A stretch of DNA of 55,127 nt, taken from Fibrobacter sp. GTDB taxonomy: Bacteria; Fibrobacterota; Chitinivibrionia; Chitinivibrionales; Chitinispirillaceae. The position numbers were made by a program, and so were the translations under genes. Position 1 is the first letter of the stretch; each line of letters begins with the position of its first letter. Under the pieces are notes generated by a model. The model did not search any database. It was not told where the DNA came from and was given only the letters and a program-made list of their open reading frames with translations. Of this stretch, positions 28,620 through 38,229 are shown in pieces. The stretch spans positions 1-55,127 of the forward strand of contig JAAYYB010000192.1 of NCBI GenBank assembly GCA_012515615.1. Direction: 5' to 3'.

Positions 28620-29616
28620 TTCATCTATTGTCGCCGATATAAACGACCTCAAGGTCCATTTCCCTGTGCGTAAAGGGGTTTTCGGTGGAGTCGCCGGAGT
28701 GGTGAAAGCTGTTGACGGGGTGAGTTTCAAAATACGCAGAGGAGAAATATTTGCGCTCGTAGGAGAGTCGGGGTGCGGAAAGACTACCACTGCCCAGGCT
28801 GTTCTGGGCCTGGTTCCCAAAACCTCAGGCAGAGTCGCGCTGTCGGTAGGGGACTGGAAAGAAAAATCTGTAAACTGGGAAGATCTCACATCCATGCAGA
28901 AAAGAGAGCTCAGAAAACAGATCCAGGTTGTTTTCCAGGATCCATTCAGTTCTCTTGACCCCCGATTTACGGTAAGGCAGGTGATTGAAGAACCGCTTAT
29001 AATCCACAAAATCTGTTCCGGTTCCAAACGTGCCGAAATTGTAAAGGATCTTCTGAACAAGGTCGGACTTTCCGATGAATATCTCAACCGCTATCCACAT
29101 GAATTCTCCGGCGGTCAGCGTCAGAGAATCTGCATCGCCCGTGCCCTTGCAACCGGACCGGAGTTGATTGTTGCAGATGAACCGGTGAGTGCCCTTGATG
29201 TATCTATTCAGGCACAGATTATCAATCTTCTCCAGGATCTTCAGAGCACCTACAACCAGACACTTCTCTTTATTTCCCACGATCTTGCTGTTGTACGCCA
29301 TGTAGCAAACCGTCTGGCCGTCATGTATCTTGGGAAGATTGCGGAGAGCGGAACAGAGAACCACATATTTTCCACACCACGGCATCCATATACGGCTTTA
29401 CTGCTGGAGAGTATCCCGGTTCCCGGAAAAGGAAGAAGCAACAGAGGGAAGGTGCTCTCCGATGACCGGGAAAAAACAGGGCCGGAAAACGGCTGTTCTT
29501 TTTACAGCCGCTGTCCCCGCAGAATAGATGAGTGTCTTCAGAGATGTCCTGAACTGGTTGACGCCGGGGATAACCATCTGGTGGCGTGTTTTAACCCTTT
29601 GCCCGCTAAGAGTTAA
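28603..29616 (+). CDS. oppF: OppF/DppF-type ABC ATPase
   Basis: This 337-residue partner ATPase overlaps the oppD-like gene by 17 bp. Walker [10 protein letters not shown] is near residue 52, VVFQDPFSSLDPR near 109, signature SGGQRQR near 169, and Walker B LIVADEPVSALD near 187. The C-terminal oligo-HPY motif is GCSFYSRCPRRIDEC. OppF and OppD form the heterodimer that drives peptide or nickel import. The pair sits as a two-gene unit without permease genes. Confidence 0.88.
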   Translation: MTSRPDSSIVADINDLKVHFPVRKGVFGGVAGVVKAVDGVSFKIRRGEIFALVGESGCGKTTTAQAVLGLVPKTSGRVALSVGDWKEKSVNWEDLTSMQKRELRKQIQVVFQDPFSSLDPRFTVRQVIEEPLIIHKICSGSKRAEIVKDLLNKVGLSDEYLNRYPHEFSGGQRQRICIARALATGPELIVADEPVSALDVSIQAQIINLLQDLQSTYNQTLLFISHDLAVVRHVANRLAVMYLGKIAESGTENHIFSTPRHPYTALLLESIPVPGKGRSNRGKVLSDDREKTGPENGCSFYSRCPRRIDECLQRCPELVDAGDNHLVACFNPLPAKS

Positions 29617-29783
29617 CTGGGGTCTAGCCAGATAAGATCGACCGGCAACTTAATGCTTCATTTCAAATCCCTGCTGATTACCGGATAGAAAAGTATTATT
29701 TTCATGTTTCTGGGCTACCTTTATTGCTCTATCTGAGTGATACGCGTTATTTTTTAATGACGAAAGTTACAAGTACGGGTCTC

Positions 29784-30170
29784 ATGAGAACATTTATTCC
29801 ATTTCTATTAGTAGGTGCAGGCGGATTCATTGGCTCGATGATGCGTTATCTGGTAACGGTATTTTTCCAGGATTTCCAAAGTATCCCATACGGAACCCTT
29901 ATATCGAATCTTGCGGGTTGTTTTCTTATTGGAATTATTACAGGAGTTTCAGCCGGCATACCTCAGCTCTCAAACGAGGCACGTCTTTTTCTGGCAACCG
30001 GGGTCTGCGGAGGATTCACTACACTCTCCTCGTTTATATACGAGCTGGCAGAGATCTCCAGATCGGGAGATTTTATCACCGGTTCTTTTTATTTTGCCGG
30101 TACATTAGCCGGAGCGGCATTCGCCTTCTACCTCGGGTTATCTTTGGTAAAGATCAGTTTAAGAGTTTAA
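29784..30170 (+). CDS. crcB: CrcB/FluC fluoride channel
   Basis: This four-helix protein of about 128 residues matches the fluoride channel that lowers cytoplasmic fluoride. The N-terminal motif VGAGGFIGSMMRYL (from about residue 9), the central TLISNLAGCFLIG and the signature ATGVCGGFTTLSSF (with the pore TTLSSF) are all present. I prefer ATG 29784, which puts the first helix at the usual position; ATG 29757 and a TTG at 29724 are in frame. I looked for a crcB/fluoride riboswitch upstream and saw none. Confidence 0.9.
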   Translation: MRTFIPFLLVGAGGFIGSMMRYLVTVFFQDFQSIPYGTLISNLAGCFLIGIITGVSAGIPQLSNEARLFLATGVCGGFTTLSSFIYELAEISRSGDFITGSFYFAGTLAGAAFAFYLGLSLVKISLRV

Positions 30171-30230
30171 TCTGATTTGGGCCCTGTGTTATGTAAATTG
30201 TTCTATTAAAAGTATCAGGAAAGAAACTTT

Positions 30231-30722
30231 ATGAAAAAACTATTTATAATCATTCTTATTTCACTTCCAGCTATTCTGACGGCCGGCTCTGCGGGCAGGT
30301 GGGATATCGGTGGAAAAGTCGGGCTTGAGCAGAACAATAGTTCCCTTGGGCTTAAAGCCGCCGTGAAAGCCGAGTACATGATAAGTGAGATGATAACATG
30401 GCGGACAGATTTCGAGGTGATGCTTCCGGAGCTCAATGATGTCGCACGGGTAGACATTTCTGTTCCTTCAAATCTGCTTTACTATCCTTTTGCCTCACGT
30501 TTTATGATTGACCCGTACATTGGACCCGGGCTGACATACAGGCATACATGGGATAATGACAATCAGCTGGGATTGAATCTGCTCTCTGGTGTAAACTTCA
30601 GGGTAATCAGGGACCAGGTCTTCGGGATAGAGGCCAAATACACGTTTCTGCTGGTTCCTGTGATCAAGGGGTATTGGGATATAGGGCTGACCGGAACCTG
30701 GGAACTGAGTTTCGGAAAGTAA
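30231..30722 (+). CDS. Small outer-membrane beta-barrel protein
   Basis: This 163-residue protein has a signal peptide (MKKLFIIILISLPAILTAGSA). Alternating polar/hydrophobic strands follow (RWDIGGKVGLEQ, LGLKAAVKAEYMIS, WRTDFEVMLPEL, DPYIGPGLTYRH, LNLLSGVNFRVI, FGIEAKYTFLLVP, YWDIGLTGTWELSF). It looks like an 8-strand OmpX/OprF-like barrel. It is a stand-alone gene, convergent with the ZupT-like gene. Its specific role is unknown. Confidence 0.7.
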   Translation: MKKLFIIILISLPAILTAGSAGRWDIGGKVGLEQNNSSLGLKAAVKAEYMISEMITWRTDFEVMLPELNDVARVDISVPSNLLYYPFASRFMIDPYIGPGLTYRHTWDNDNQLGLNLLSGVNFRVIRDQVFGIEAKYTFLLVPVIKGYWDIGLTGTWELSFGK

Positions 30723-30807
30723 ACGGTTTCAGGTTTAATCGCGTTTAACTCAGAATCAACACCTGTCAGTTGCTGGACAATCAGAATAAAATTCTTAACT
30801 GAAAATT

Positions 30808-31620
30808 TCACGCAAACAGAAGCAGGCTTACTGCCATAACCATCATCCCTGCTATAAGACCGCCGATTGCCACATGATGTTCTCCGTATTCTTCGGCTGT
30901 GGGCAGGAGCTCATCAAGAGAGATGTAAATCATAATCCCGGCCACTGCGGCAAATACAAGGCCGAAAGTCAAGCTGTTGAAGAACTGACGGAAAAGAAAG
31001 AAGCCGAAGAGCGCTCCAACAGGCTCGGCAAGTCCTGACAGCGATGAGAGCCAGAATGCTTTTTTCCTGCTCCTGGTTGCAAAGTAGATTGGAACCGAAA
31101 CAGCGACTCCCTCAGGAATATTATGAATGGCGATAGCTACGGCGATACTGATACCAAGTGATGGATCGTTCATGGCGCCCATGAATGTCGCAAGCCCTTC
31201 CGGAAAGTTGTGAATTCCGATTGCAAGAGCAGAGAACATCCCCATGCGCAGAAGCTTTTTTTCAGAGGGCAGCTGCTTTCCGTTGTTCATCCCTTTCAGA
31301 TGAGCGATTTCATGCGGGTTCTCATATGAAGGGATAAGTTTGTCAATAAGAGCGATCAGGGCGATTCCGCAGAAAAAGGCGGCCACAGTAAGCCGGTATC
31401 CGTTTTGGCTTCCCAGATAAGAGGAAAGAGAGTCTCTGGCTTTTGCGAATATTTCTATAAGTGATACATAGATCATCACACCGGCTGAAAACCCCAGTGA
31501 TGCTGCAAGGAAACGCGGGTTGAGCTTTTTTGAAAAGAAAGCCATGGCGCTGCCGATACTGGTAGAGAGACCGGCAAAAGCAGTGAGGCCGATTGCAAAC
31601 AGGAGGCTCTGGATGGTCAT
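30808..31620 (-). CDS. zupT: ZupT-like ZIP-family metal transporter
   Basis: This 270-residue inner-membrane protein has about eight helices. Its two metal-site motifs are HNFPEG (H137, E141, about residues 137-142) and HNIPEG (H166, E170, 166-171), the hallmarks of ZIP/ZupT proteins. A His/Lys/Asn-rich loop (NPHEIAHLKGMNNGK) precedes helix 4. ZupT imports zinc and other divalent metals by a non-ATP route. A long stem-loop lies about 140-200 bp upstream of the start, between it and the helicase gene. Confidence 0.88.
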   Translation of the reverse strand: MTIQSLLFAIGLTAFAGLSTSIGSAMAFFSKKLNPRFLAASLGFSAGVMIYVSLIEIFAKARDSLSSYLGSQNGYRLTVAAFFCGIALIALIDKLIPSYENPHEIAHLKGMNNGKQLPSEKKLLRMGMFSALAIGIHNFPEGLATFMGAMNDPSLGISIAVAIAIHNIPEGVAVSVPIYFATRSRKKAFWLSSLSGLAEPVGALFGFFLFRQFFNSLTFGLVFAAVAGIMIYISLDELLPTAEEYGEHHVAIGGLIAGMMVMAVSLLLFA

Positions 31621-31930
31621 AAAAGTCCTGTCGGAAGAGTCTTAAGTTGAAGATGATCAGATAATATAGAAGATTTACAGAACTGGTCGGAATAAAAGAT
31701 TAAACCTAAAAGTCGCGAGCTTGGGGAGAATAAAAAACCGTAAGATGTTGAGATGATAAGGCTTGAAGGCATTGCCGGTCTTAACCGACAAGGTGATAAG
31801 ATCAAAATGCCTGAAAGCCTTAGTGCTCAACAGAGTACCATTTTTAACCTCATCCAACTGCGATTTTCAGGTTAAAGGGATAGAGAATAGATCCGCTGTT
31901 CTTTCTAATAGCGAGGCATGTCCGGGCTTA
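31621..31930. other. Intergenic region with long stem-loop
   Basis: This 310-bp gap lies between the zupT start and the helicase stop, both on the minus strand. Apart from the stem-loop at 31757-31822, I see no ORF with support. It could hold the zupT promoter and 5' leader. Confidence 0.5.
31757..31822 (-). promoter_or_regulatory. 66-nt stem-loop upstream of zupT
   Basis: TAAGGCTTGAAGGCATT (31757-31773) is matched at 15 of 17 positions by the reverse complement of 31806-31822. The 32-nt loop contains its own short stem CGGT-CTTA-ACCG. A nested structure of this size between two same-strand genes could be a transcript end for the helicase mRNA or a leader element for zupT. No U tract follows on the minus strand. 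Confidence 0.5.
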
Positions 31931-34900
31931 TCAACTCAACAGCATCTGCAGTTCTTCAGAAGTAATTGAGCTGAGCACCGATTCATCTGTGCTTATTACC
32001 GATTCGGCGAGAAACTGTTTTGATTTCTGCAATTGGAGAATTTTCTCTTCTACTGTGTCTTTACAGATCAGTTTGTATGCGAAGACTGGCTTCGTCTGGC
32101 CTATACGGTGAGTCCTGTCAATAGCCTGCATCTCTGCGGCAGGATTCCACCATGGATCAAAGATAAAGACATAATCCGCGGATGTAAGGTTGAGACCAAC
32201 CCCTCCGGCTTTAAGGCTGATTAGAAACGTGCTGCAGTCAGGAGCGTCCTGAAATCTCTCGATGACACTCTGGCGTTTGCTTGTGCTGCCATCCAGATAT
32301 TCGTGCCTGATGTCATGCTCTGTCAATTTGTTGCGAATAATCGCAAGCATCGATGTGAACTGGGAAAAGACGAGGCTCTTGTGTCCTCCTTCTTTGAGCT
32401 CCTGGAGTTGTGCAAGGAGCGTTTCCAGCTTTGAACTCTCGATACGGGTGTTGTTTTTATCGATCAACCCCGGGTGGCATGCAGCCTGCCGCAGTCTTAA
32501 AAGGGCCTCAAGAATCTGAATTTTAGAACGGTTCAAACCGGATTTGCTGATGGTTTTTATCAGTGATGCCTGGTAATACTGTTTCAACTGATCGTAAATT
32601 TTTTTCTGTGCCCCCTCCATTTGACAGAGTATCAATTTTTCTGTTTTCTCAGGCAGATCAACAGCGACCTGCGATTTTGATCGCCGCAGAATAAATGGCC
32701 GCAGAGCTTTCCTTAACAGCTGACATTCGTTTTCATCGGGTGATTTAGACTTTGAGGCACCTTTGAACACTGATGCTGAGCCAAGGATCCCCGGGTTAAG
32801 GAATTCAAAGATACTCCAGAGATCGCTGAGGTGATTTTCTACCGGAGTTCCGCTCAATGCAAGCCTGTTTACACCATTTAAAAGTCTTACCGCTTTTGCG
32901 GTGGCGGTGTTTGCGTTTTTAATCGCCTGTGCCTCATCCAGAATCACATAGTTGAACCTGGTTTTGCAAAGGGCTTCTATATCTCTTCGCAAAGTGCCGT
33001 AAGTGACAAGTATAAGGTCGAATTCTGAAAAGTCAGGCTCTACGGTGATGCGCTGAGAGTTTGAGTGATCCAGTACCTTAAGATCAGGAGTGAACTTTGA
33101 AGCTTCATTGTACCAGTTGTAAATAAGTGATCGCGGGGCGACTACAAGCGATGGAACCCCGGGGGATTTTTTTTTGATCTTCTTTTTACCTTTTCCATCA
33201 TTCTGTTGTTCAAGGACGTTAATTCTCTGTTTTTCCAGAATAGAGAGTACCTGAATTGTCTTTCCCAGCCCCATATCATCTGCAAGGCATCCACCGAACC
33301 CGAACTGCTGAAGAAAAGAGAGCCATCCCAGACCTTCACGCTGGTAATTTCTCAGCTCGCCTGTGAAGTTTCCGCATTCCTGAACAGGTGTGATACCACT
33401 GAAATTTCTGAGAGAATCCCTGATGGATTTGAATACTTTATCACAACTTATCAGGGGCTGGTCTGCAAGCAGTAGATCTATAAGCAGTGTCTGTGATTTT
33501 TTAAACCTGATAGACTCATCTTCTGTGGTTCCCATTGATACGATCCGGCCGTATTTTTCGAGCCACTCAGACGGCATCAGCCCCAGACTTCCGTCGCTGA
33601 GTTTGATAAACTCTTTTTTCTTTTTCAGTGCATCAAGAATCTCCGGTATACTGACCATCTCTCCATCGTATTCACATGCCCCTTCTACTTCAAACCAGTC
33701 GATACCACTATTTACTGAAAATGAGAAATCGCCGGGTTTCTTGAACTTAAGCCCCTCTCCTTCAACGTTCCATCCTTTTTTCAGAAGCGTGGTAACAATA
33801 TTCTGTAACTGTTTTTCCCGGAAGATCAGGGTATGCCCATCAACGCTCCAGGTGTCTTCAGTAACACCAATTTCATATAATAAATCAAGGCATTTGTCAT
33901 GAAATAATCTGTTTGTAGTGTAGAAAACATTCTCTTTCTGATCATAAAACACTCTGGTTGTGTCGCCAAGTTTAAAAAGATGTTGTTTGTAATAAAATCC
34001 CAGCTTGGCAAATGTGATGCCTCTTCTCCAATTGTCTCTGTCTAATATGGTGAAAAGAGGTTGAGGTTCAATACAGACCTCGGGGGTATGGAGTTCTTCC
34101 GGATAATTGAAGGGCGGCCTGTCTTCTAAATCCTTGAAATTATGAATGAAGAACCTGGCTTCACTTAATGAGAGTGTGTATGTGTTCAGGGAAAAATTTT
34201 GAATCCATGAGTATAAATGGTGTGCGTCAAGTGGATTTACAGTTCCGTCGTTCCAGAAAACGTAACCCGTACTGTTTACATGAGCGGCCTCACTGATTTT
34301 CCTGCTCTCGCTATCGCATTTAAAAAACGGCTTCAGCAGGCAGCTGTTGTCGCTTTTTTCCAGAGAAAGTGAAAACTCCCATTTTCTGGATTTGTCAAAT
34401 TTAAGGAACAGCTCCTTCTTCCCGTATGAAGACAGATAGCATCGTCCGGTTTCAATCGCCAATGGAAGGATCAACTCTGTAAGAACAGGATTCAGGTGTA
34501 TATTTTTGTGATTATAAAGGTAAGAACTGTTAGGACCCATGAGCATGGCAATTATCTTGCGGTCGGTTTCATCTCTTATCTTATTGATGTTTTCCGAACT
34601 GAATTCAAAATTCCATGATTGCCATGACTGCCCGTCTTTTTTAAGTTTTTTTGATTTTACATTGATTTTCAGGTCATTAAGGCCTACTTTAGAAGCCCCC
34701 TCAATTTCATAGAAAGTTTGCTTTTCCTGAGATGACCTGTGCAGGTCGTTTTGTGAATAATGGTGATTCTGATCGGTAAAGAGAGTGCGCCAGTTCGGTT
34801 GTGGCTTCTGAAAGGAAGAGCCTGGTTTAGTATACTTGTAGACATCCCTGCGGCCGGTTCTGCTGTGGGGTTTGGCAGCATTGCGGCTCAGGTAATTTTT

Positions 34901-35287
34901 AAGTTTGTCAAATCTGGGGTCTTCTGTTTCTTCAAGGAAATCTTCCTCTTCTTCATCATATCCCTCATAATTTTTCTCAACCAGAACAGAATCGGGATAG
35001 ATGGCTTCGCCGCTGAACCCCTCTTTTTCTGCAGTGACAATCGTGGCCCAGATATGTTTGCAGGCACCACTTGATTGAAAATAGGGACAACTGCAGAAGA
35101 CAAATATTTTGTGAGGTTCTATATCGATTGTAACATCATAGGTATTTGAGTATGATCCTTTTACTTCTGCCTCAATTCTGTTTTTATTTTTGGAAATGAT
35201 TTTAGCCTGGTTCCAGTCTGCATACAATTTACCCCTGGAACGGATGCTTGAGTCGATCTGGTTCCGGGTTATATCTGAAAGTTTCAT
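31931..35287 (-). CDS. SWIM zinc finger SNF2-family helicase
   Basis: This 1118-residue protein starts with a SWIM zinc finger (C65, C67, C76, H78 in CSCPYFQSSGACKH). An acidic linker and a long N-terminal region follow. The SNF2/HepA ATPase has DDMGLGKT near 670, VAPRSLIYNW, DEAQ near 783, SGTPVENHLSDLWSIFEF, then the second lobe with VFSQFTSMLAI, STSKRQSVIERFQ and DPWWNPAAEMQAIDRTHRIGQ. SWIM-SNF2 proteins are double-stranded DNA translocases thought to remodel nucleoprotein or RNA polymerase complexes. It is a single-gene unit with no defence-system partner visible. Confidence 0.92.
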   Translation of the reverse strand: MKLSDITRNQIDSSIRSRGKLYADWNQAKIISKNKNRIEAEVKGSYSNTYDVTIDIEPHKIFVFCSCPYFQSSGACKHIWATIVTAEKEGFSGEAIYPDSVLVEKNYEGYDEEEEDFLEETEDPRFDKLKNYLSRNAAKPHSRTGRRDVYKYTKPGSSFQKPQPNWRTLFTDQNHHYSQNDLHRSSQEKQTFYEIEGASKVGLNDLKINVKSKKLKKDGQSWQSWNFEFSSENINKIRDETDRKIIAMLMGPNSSYLYNHKNIHLNPVLTELILPLAIETGRCYLSSYGKKELFLKFDKSRKWEFSLSLEKSDNSCLLKPFFKCDSESRKISEAAHVNSTGYVFWNDGTVNPLDAHHLYSWIQNFSLNTYTLSLSEARFFIHNFKDLEDRPPFNYPEELHTPEVCIEPQPLFTILDRDNWRRGITFAKLGFYYKQHLFKLGDTTRVFYDQKENVFYTTNRLFHDKCLDLLYEIGVTEDTWSVDGHTLIFREKQLQNIVTTLLKKGWNVEGEGLKFKKPGDFSFSVNSGIDWFEVEGACEYDGEMVSIPEILDALKKKKEFIKLSDGSLGLMPSEWLEKYGRIVSMGTTEDESIRFKKSQTLLIDLLLADQPLISCDKVFKSIRDSLRNFSGITPVQECGNFTGELRNYQREGLGWLSFLQQFGFGGCLADDMGLGKTIQVLSILEKQRINVLEQQNDGKGKKKIKKKSPGVPSLVVAPRSLIYNWYNEASKFTPDLKVLDHSNSQRITVEPDFSEFDLILVTYGTLRRDIEALCKTRFNYVILDEAQAIKNANTATAKAVRLLNGVNRLALSGTPVENHLSDLWSIFEFLNPGILGSASVFKGASKSKSPDENECQLLRKALRPFILRRSKSQVAVDLPEKTEKLILCQMEGAQKKIYDQLKQYYQASLIKTISKSGLNRSKIQILEALLRLRQAACHPGLIDKNNTRIESSKLETLLAQLQELKEGGHKSLVFSQFTSMLAIIRNKLTEHDIRHEYLDGSTSKRQSVIERFQDAPDCSTFLISLKAGGVGLNLTSADYVFIFDPWWNPAAEMQAIDRTHRIGQTKPVFAYKLICKDTVEEKILQLQKSKQFLAESVISTDESVLSSITSEELQMLLS

Positions 35288-35371
35288 GGCTTTTCTAAAT
35301 GTTTGGCAGGTTAAAAATGTTCAAGAAGAAGAAAATAACAAATACTCCGGTAGGTAAACAATCCTCTTTTT

Positions 35372-35492
35372 TCACCCCTGAGGTGACTTTGTGACTTAAC
35401 GAGTTAAGTGACTGTCTCACCCCAGAGATGACTTAATGACTTTCCACAGATGCATTTAACGGGTTAAATCACTGTTTCACATCTGAGGTAAC
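35372..35492. repeat. Imperfect direct repeats with palindromic cores
   Basis: TCACCCCTGAGGTGAC (35372-35387), TCACCCCAGAGATGAC (35417-35432) and TCACATCTGAGGTAAC (35477-35492) are variants of one 16-mer. Between them lie ACTTAAC-GA-GTTAAGT (35394-35409) and ATTTAAC-GG-GTTAAAT (about 35454-35469), followed by ACTGT in both cases. The array looks like an old tandem duplication; it could be a binding-site cluster or just decayed repeat. Confidence 0.6.
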
Positions 35493-35503
35493 AAGTTCTT
35501 CCG

Positions 35504-35537
35504 AAAAAAAGTCCTGACTGGTACTTCCAGCCAGGAC
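35504..35537 (-). terminator. Rho-independent terminator of GH116-like gene
   Basis: On the minus strand an 11-bp stem with one mismatch (35527-35537 and 35511-35521, loop AAGTA) is followed directly by seven T (35510-35504 read as complement of A7). It stands 37 bp after the stop of the hydrolase gene. This is a textbook intrinsic terminator. Confidence 0.85.
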
Positions 35538-35574
35538 CTTAAAAGGACCGTATCTTAAATAACAGTGCGCTTAA

Positions 35575-38229
35575 TTATTTGGACACAAAAACCCTTCTTG
35601 AACACATACTGTTCACAGTTGTCAGGCGCATTATTCCAATGGTCGATCCTACTTTTGACCCTTCGAGTGTTTTTCCGTTCCATTTCACTGCATGGCTTCC
35701 CGCAGTACGGTATTCCTGCATGATTGTGCCGATTTTGATTCCATTGAGGGTAAAAAGTTCAATTGAGACCGGGCCTTCCGCGTCAACAGAGAAGGCTATC
35801 GGCTGATTTGCCGAGATGCGTGAAGCGGCAATTGAGAGCGGGGTAGCAGGCTTCTGGTTGGTGCTGCCTGAAACTCCCACCGGGTTGCTGTATACTTCAA
35901 TTTTGATACCATCGGGGCCGATCTGGATCGGGGTGGGGAAGGCTATACGGATATTTTTTTCAAAACCGGAGCCTTCTGGTGTTGCTGTCACTGATGCTCC
36001 ATTAACAAGCACGAATGGTGTGTTGGTACTGACGTTGTTTTTAAGCACAAGTTCTTTGATCGTGACAGGTGCGTCGTATGCGACCGTGATAAGTTGTGTC
36101 CGGTCTCCTTCTGGGTTTTCATCATAGTTGAGGGTGCCCAGCGCCTTCGGGTTGAGAAGAAGTGCATTTGTAATTTTTTTGCTCATCTCTGTCGGGATTC
36201 GAGGACGAATCCAGAGCCGCTGATTGGCATTGTCGATCATATAGCCACAGAACTGAAAATAGGAGTGCCAGACAATCGGTGCGGTCATGTAGCTGTCATG
36301 GTGAGTATTTTTATCACCTTCCTGTAATGATTGCCAGAAAACCTCTTTGGGAGCCTTAAGATAGTAATAGTCATAATCCAGTTTGTGTAAAGAAAGTGCT
36401 TCATCAGGCCTGTTGATAGCGATTTCCGAACCTCCGTAATGATCAACGCAGTAAAAAATCCACTCGCCGTTTGCTCCTGCTGGTCTGTCACCTGTTGCGG
36501 ATTTCTGTTTATCCCGCATTTTCTGGCAGGCGCCTGCAATGAAATCCTCATCCATCATAGGTTCAAGACAGAAATAGTTGGCCCAACTGTACCCTGCGAT
36601 ATGTCCTTCAGGAAAACGCCCGCTGTTGGGAGTAGACGCACTTACACCATAAGTGCTTGATGTGGCATATTTCTGTTTGTACTCTGCTCTTGCAGTATTA
36701 TAGTAATTCTGGAAGGTGGCGGCAGCTTCGGTCTCACCGCAGAATCTGGCGATTTCTGCAACTGCGCGATAGGAGGTAACTGCCAATCCGCCGTTATATT
36801 CCGGTGTCAGGCTGCAATTGGTACCGGCACTCTTACATCGATCATAGGTGCTGTGACTCTCAAGTGGGAGCTTTGAACCTGCACCGCACTGTGAAAGTAT
36901 TCTATCCGCGGCTTTTCTGATGGAGGGCCAATAGACTTTCATTGAATCGAGATTTCCAGTGGCAAGCATGAGCTCATAAGCCTTGAAAATAAACATGCAA
37001 TTGAGATCAGCCCACGAATCGGTGTTGGGAAACCACCAGTAGTCCTGATGCGTGGAGTTGTCCCAATCAAGCAAATGACGGTTATTTCCGGAAGAACCGG
37101 CAGTAAAACTTGAGGTGCCCTGATTGAAATCATGATGAATCTGTCCGGTTGATTTTTGCTGCCGTTTCCAGTACTGAAGTTCATGCCATTGTACTGTTGG
37201 CCAGTTGAAGGTATAAAAGACGGCTGCATGTTGCCCCTGGTCAATAGTACCGATGATGCCGTAATTTCCCTCCCAGAACGCGGTGCGTCCATCTTTTGCG
37301 CATACTGAGTTATGAATGAGAGGATAGGTGTTGTTGAGCAGACGATCTTTGTACCAGGCGGGAAAGTTGGATGCCATCACCCGGTCAACAAAGGATATTA
37401 AACCATTTCTGACCTGGTCGAATTTCGCTAATCCAAATGTGGCTGCTTCTTTGGAGTTAGTGTAAAAATTGTGGTAGTAATAGCCTTCTTGATCATAGGT
37501 ACGGTACCAGGCCAGAACGAATTTGAAATTAACCGAACCTCCGGCGGGGACGCTGCATTTGGCTCCGACCAGATTGCCGGCTGAATTGGCCAGAGTACCA
37601 TTAGTGGAGAATGAGCCTGCCGCACCAGCGCTGAATGCCGGAGTCGTACCGTCGCAATCGACAGCGAGATAGGCATTATCGGGCGAGCCGGGAAAACTGA
37701 TCGCATTGTTACCCGCTTCAACTGTTCCACTGTTAGCTCCGCCCAGCAGTCCGCCGTTGGCGAATTCCATAGCCACGGCGACTTCCGCTGCTGCTGCGCC
37801 ACTGTTTACTGCGGTAATATTGAAAAATGCAAGCGGTGATGTCGCTAGTTGATATTTTTCACTACCTTCACCGGGCCAGTAAGGTCCGAATGCATTCAGA
37901 ATGAATTAGACGTTGCCTACGGATCCAAAATCAGCTCTTTGCAGGGGACATCTCGCATCTTCGGAGACGGCAGTCGCCTGAGTTTTCGCAGTTCCATTGG
38001 CGAATAAATAGAATCCGCTCGCTACGATCTGCTTTTCCGCAGGATTGGTTTTGGCATGATCCGCAGCAGCGGGAGGCATTTTGCCGCTGACACGAATCTT
38101 CTGGCCATCAAAAACCACATATCCTGTCCCCATTCCGCCCAGAGGGACACCTCCGGTCCCTGCCAGAGCAAAGATGCTTGTCGTTAAAAAGACGGTGGCC
38201 AAACTGGCACGAGCAATGTAGTGTAGCAT
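35575..38229 (-). pseudogene. Secreted GH116-like hydrolase interrupted by in-frame TAA
   Basis: Reading from ATG 38229 (after GGAGGAAC), the frame runs through a signal peptide (LHYIARASLATVFLTTSIFALA) and the GH116/GBA2-type start TGGVPLGGMGTGYV, then meets TAA at 37906-37908. Reading straight on without any shift continues FILNAFGPYWPGEG into the rest of the enzyme. That part includes an (alpha/alpha)-barrel with DYWWFPNTDSWADLN, SHSTYDR, EYNGGLAVTSYRAVAEIA and YMTAPIVWHSYFQ. It ends in a tail (SIELFTLNGIKIGT) resembling a T9SS sorting domain. Total length, 884 codons, matches the intact plus-strand paralogue (874 aa), where the stop position is Lys in DVKLLAFGPY. One substitution (for example AAA to TAA) explains it. 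Family enzymes cleave beta-glucosides or related glycosides. The gene is either silenced, phase-variable by mutation, or the stop is a sequencing error. Confidence 0.85.

Larger units (their letters stand above)
35288..35574. other. Intergenic region with diverged direct repeats
   Basis: This 287-bp gap holds three copies of a TCAC(N3)TGAG-type 16-mer, two flanking TTAAC-N2-GTTAA palindromes, and the terminator of the GH116-like gene. No gene is seen. Confidence 0.7.

Noticed and set aside
29617-29783. Fluoride (crcB) riboswitch before the fluoride channel gene
   Set aside because: I looked for the conserved GGNGATGG core and the CTGATGA-type 3' element and did not find them in order.
33390-33902. 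Plus-strand frame of 170 codons inside the helicase gene
   Set aside because: Opposite strand to conserved SNF2 coding; serine-rich shadow without motifs.
37906-37908. Recoding of the stop as selenocysteine or pyrrolysine
   Set aside because: The codon is TAA, while those amino acids use TGA and TAG; a nonsense change or error is simpler.
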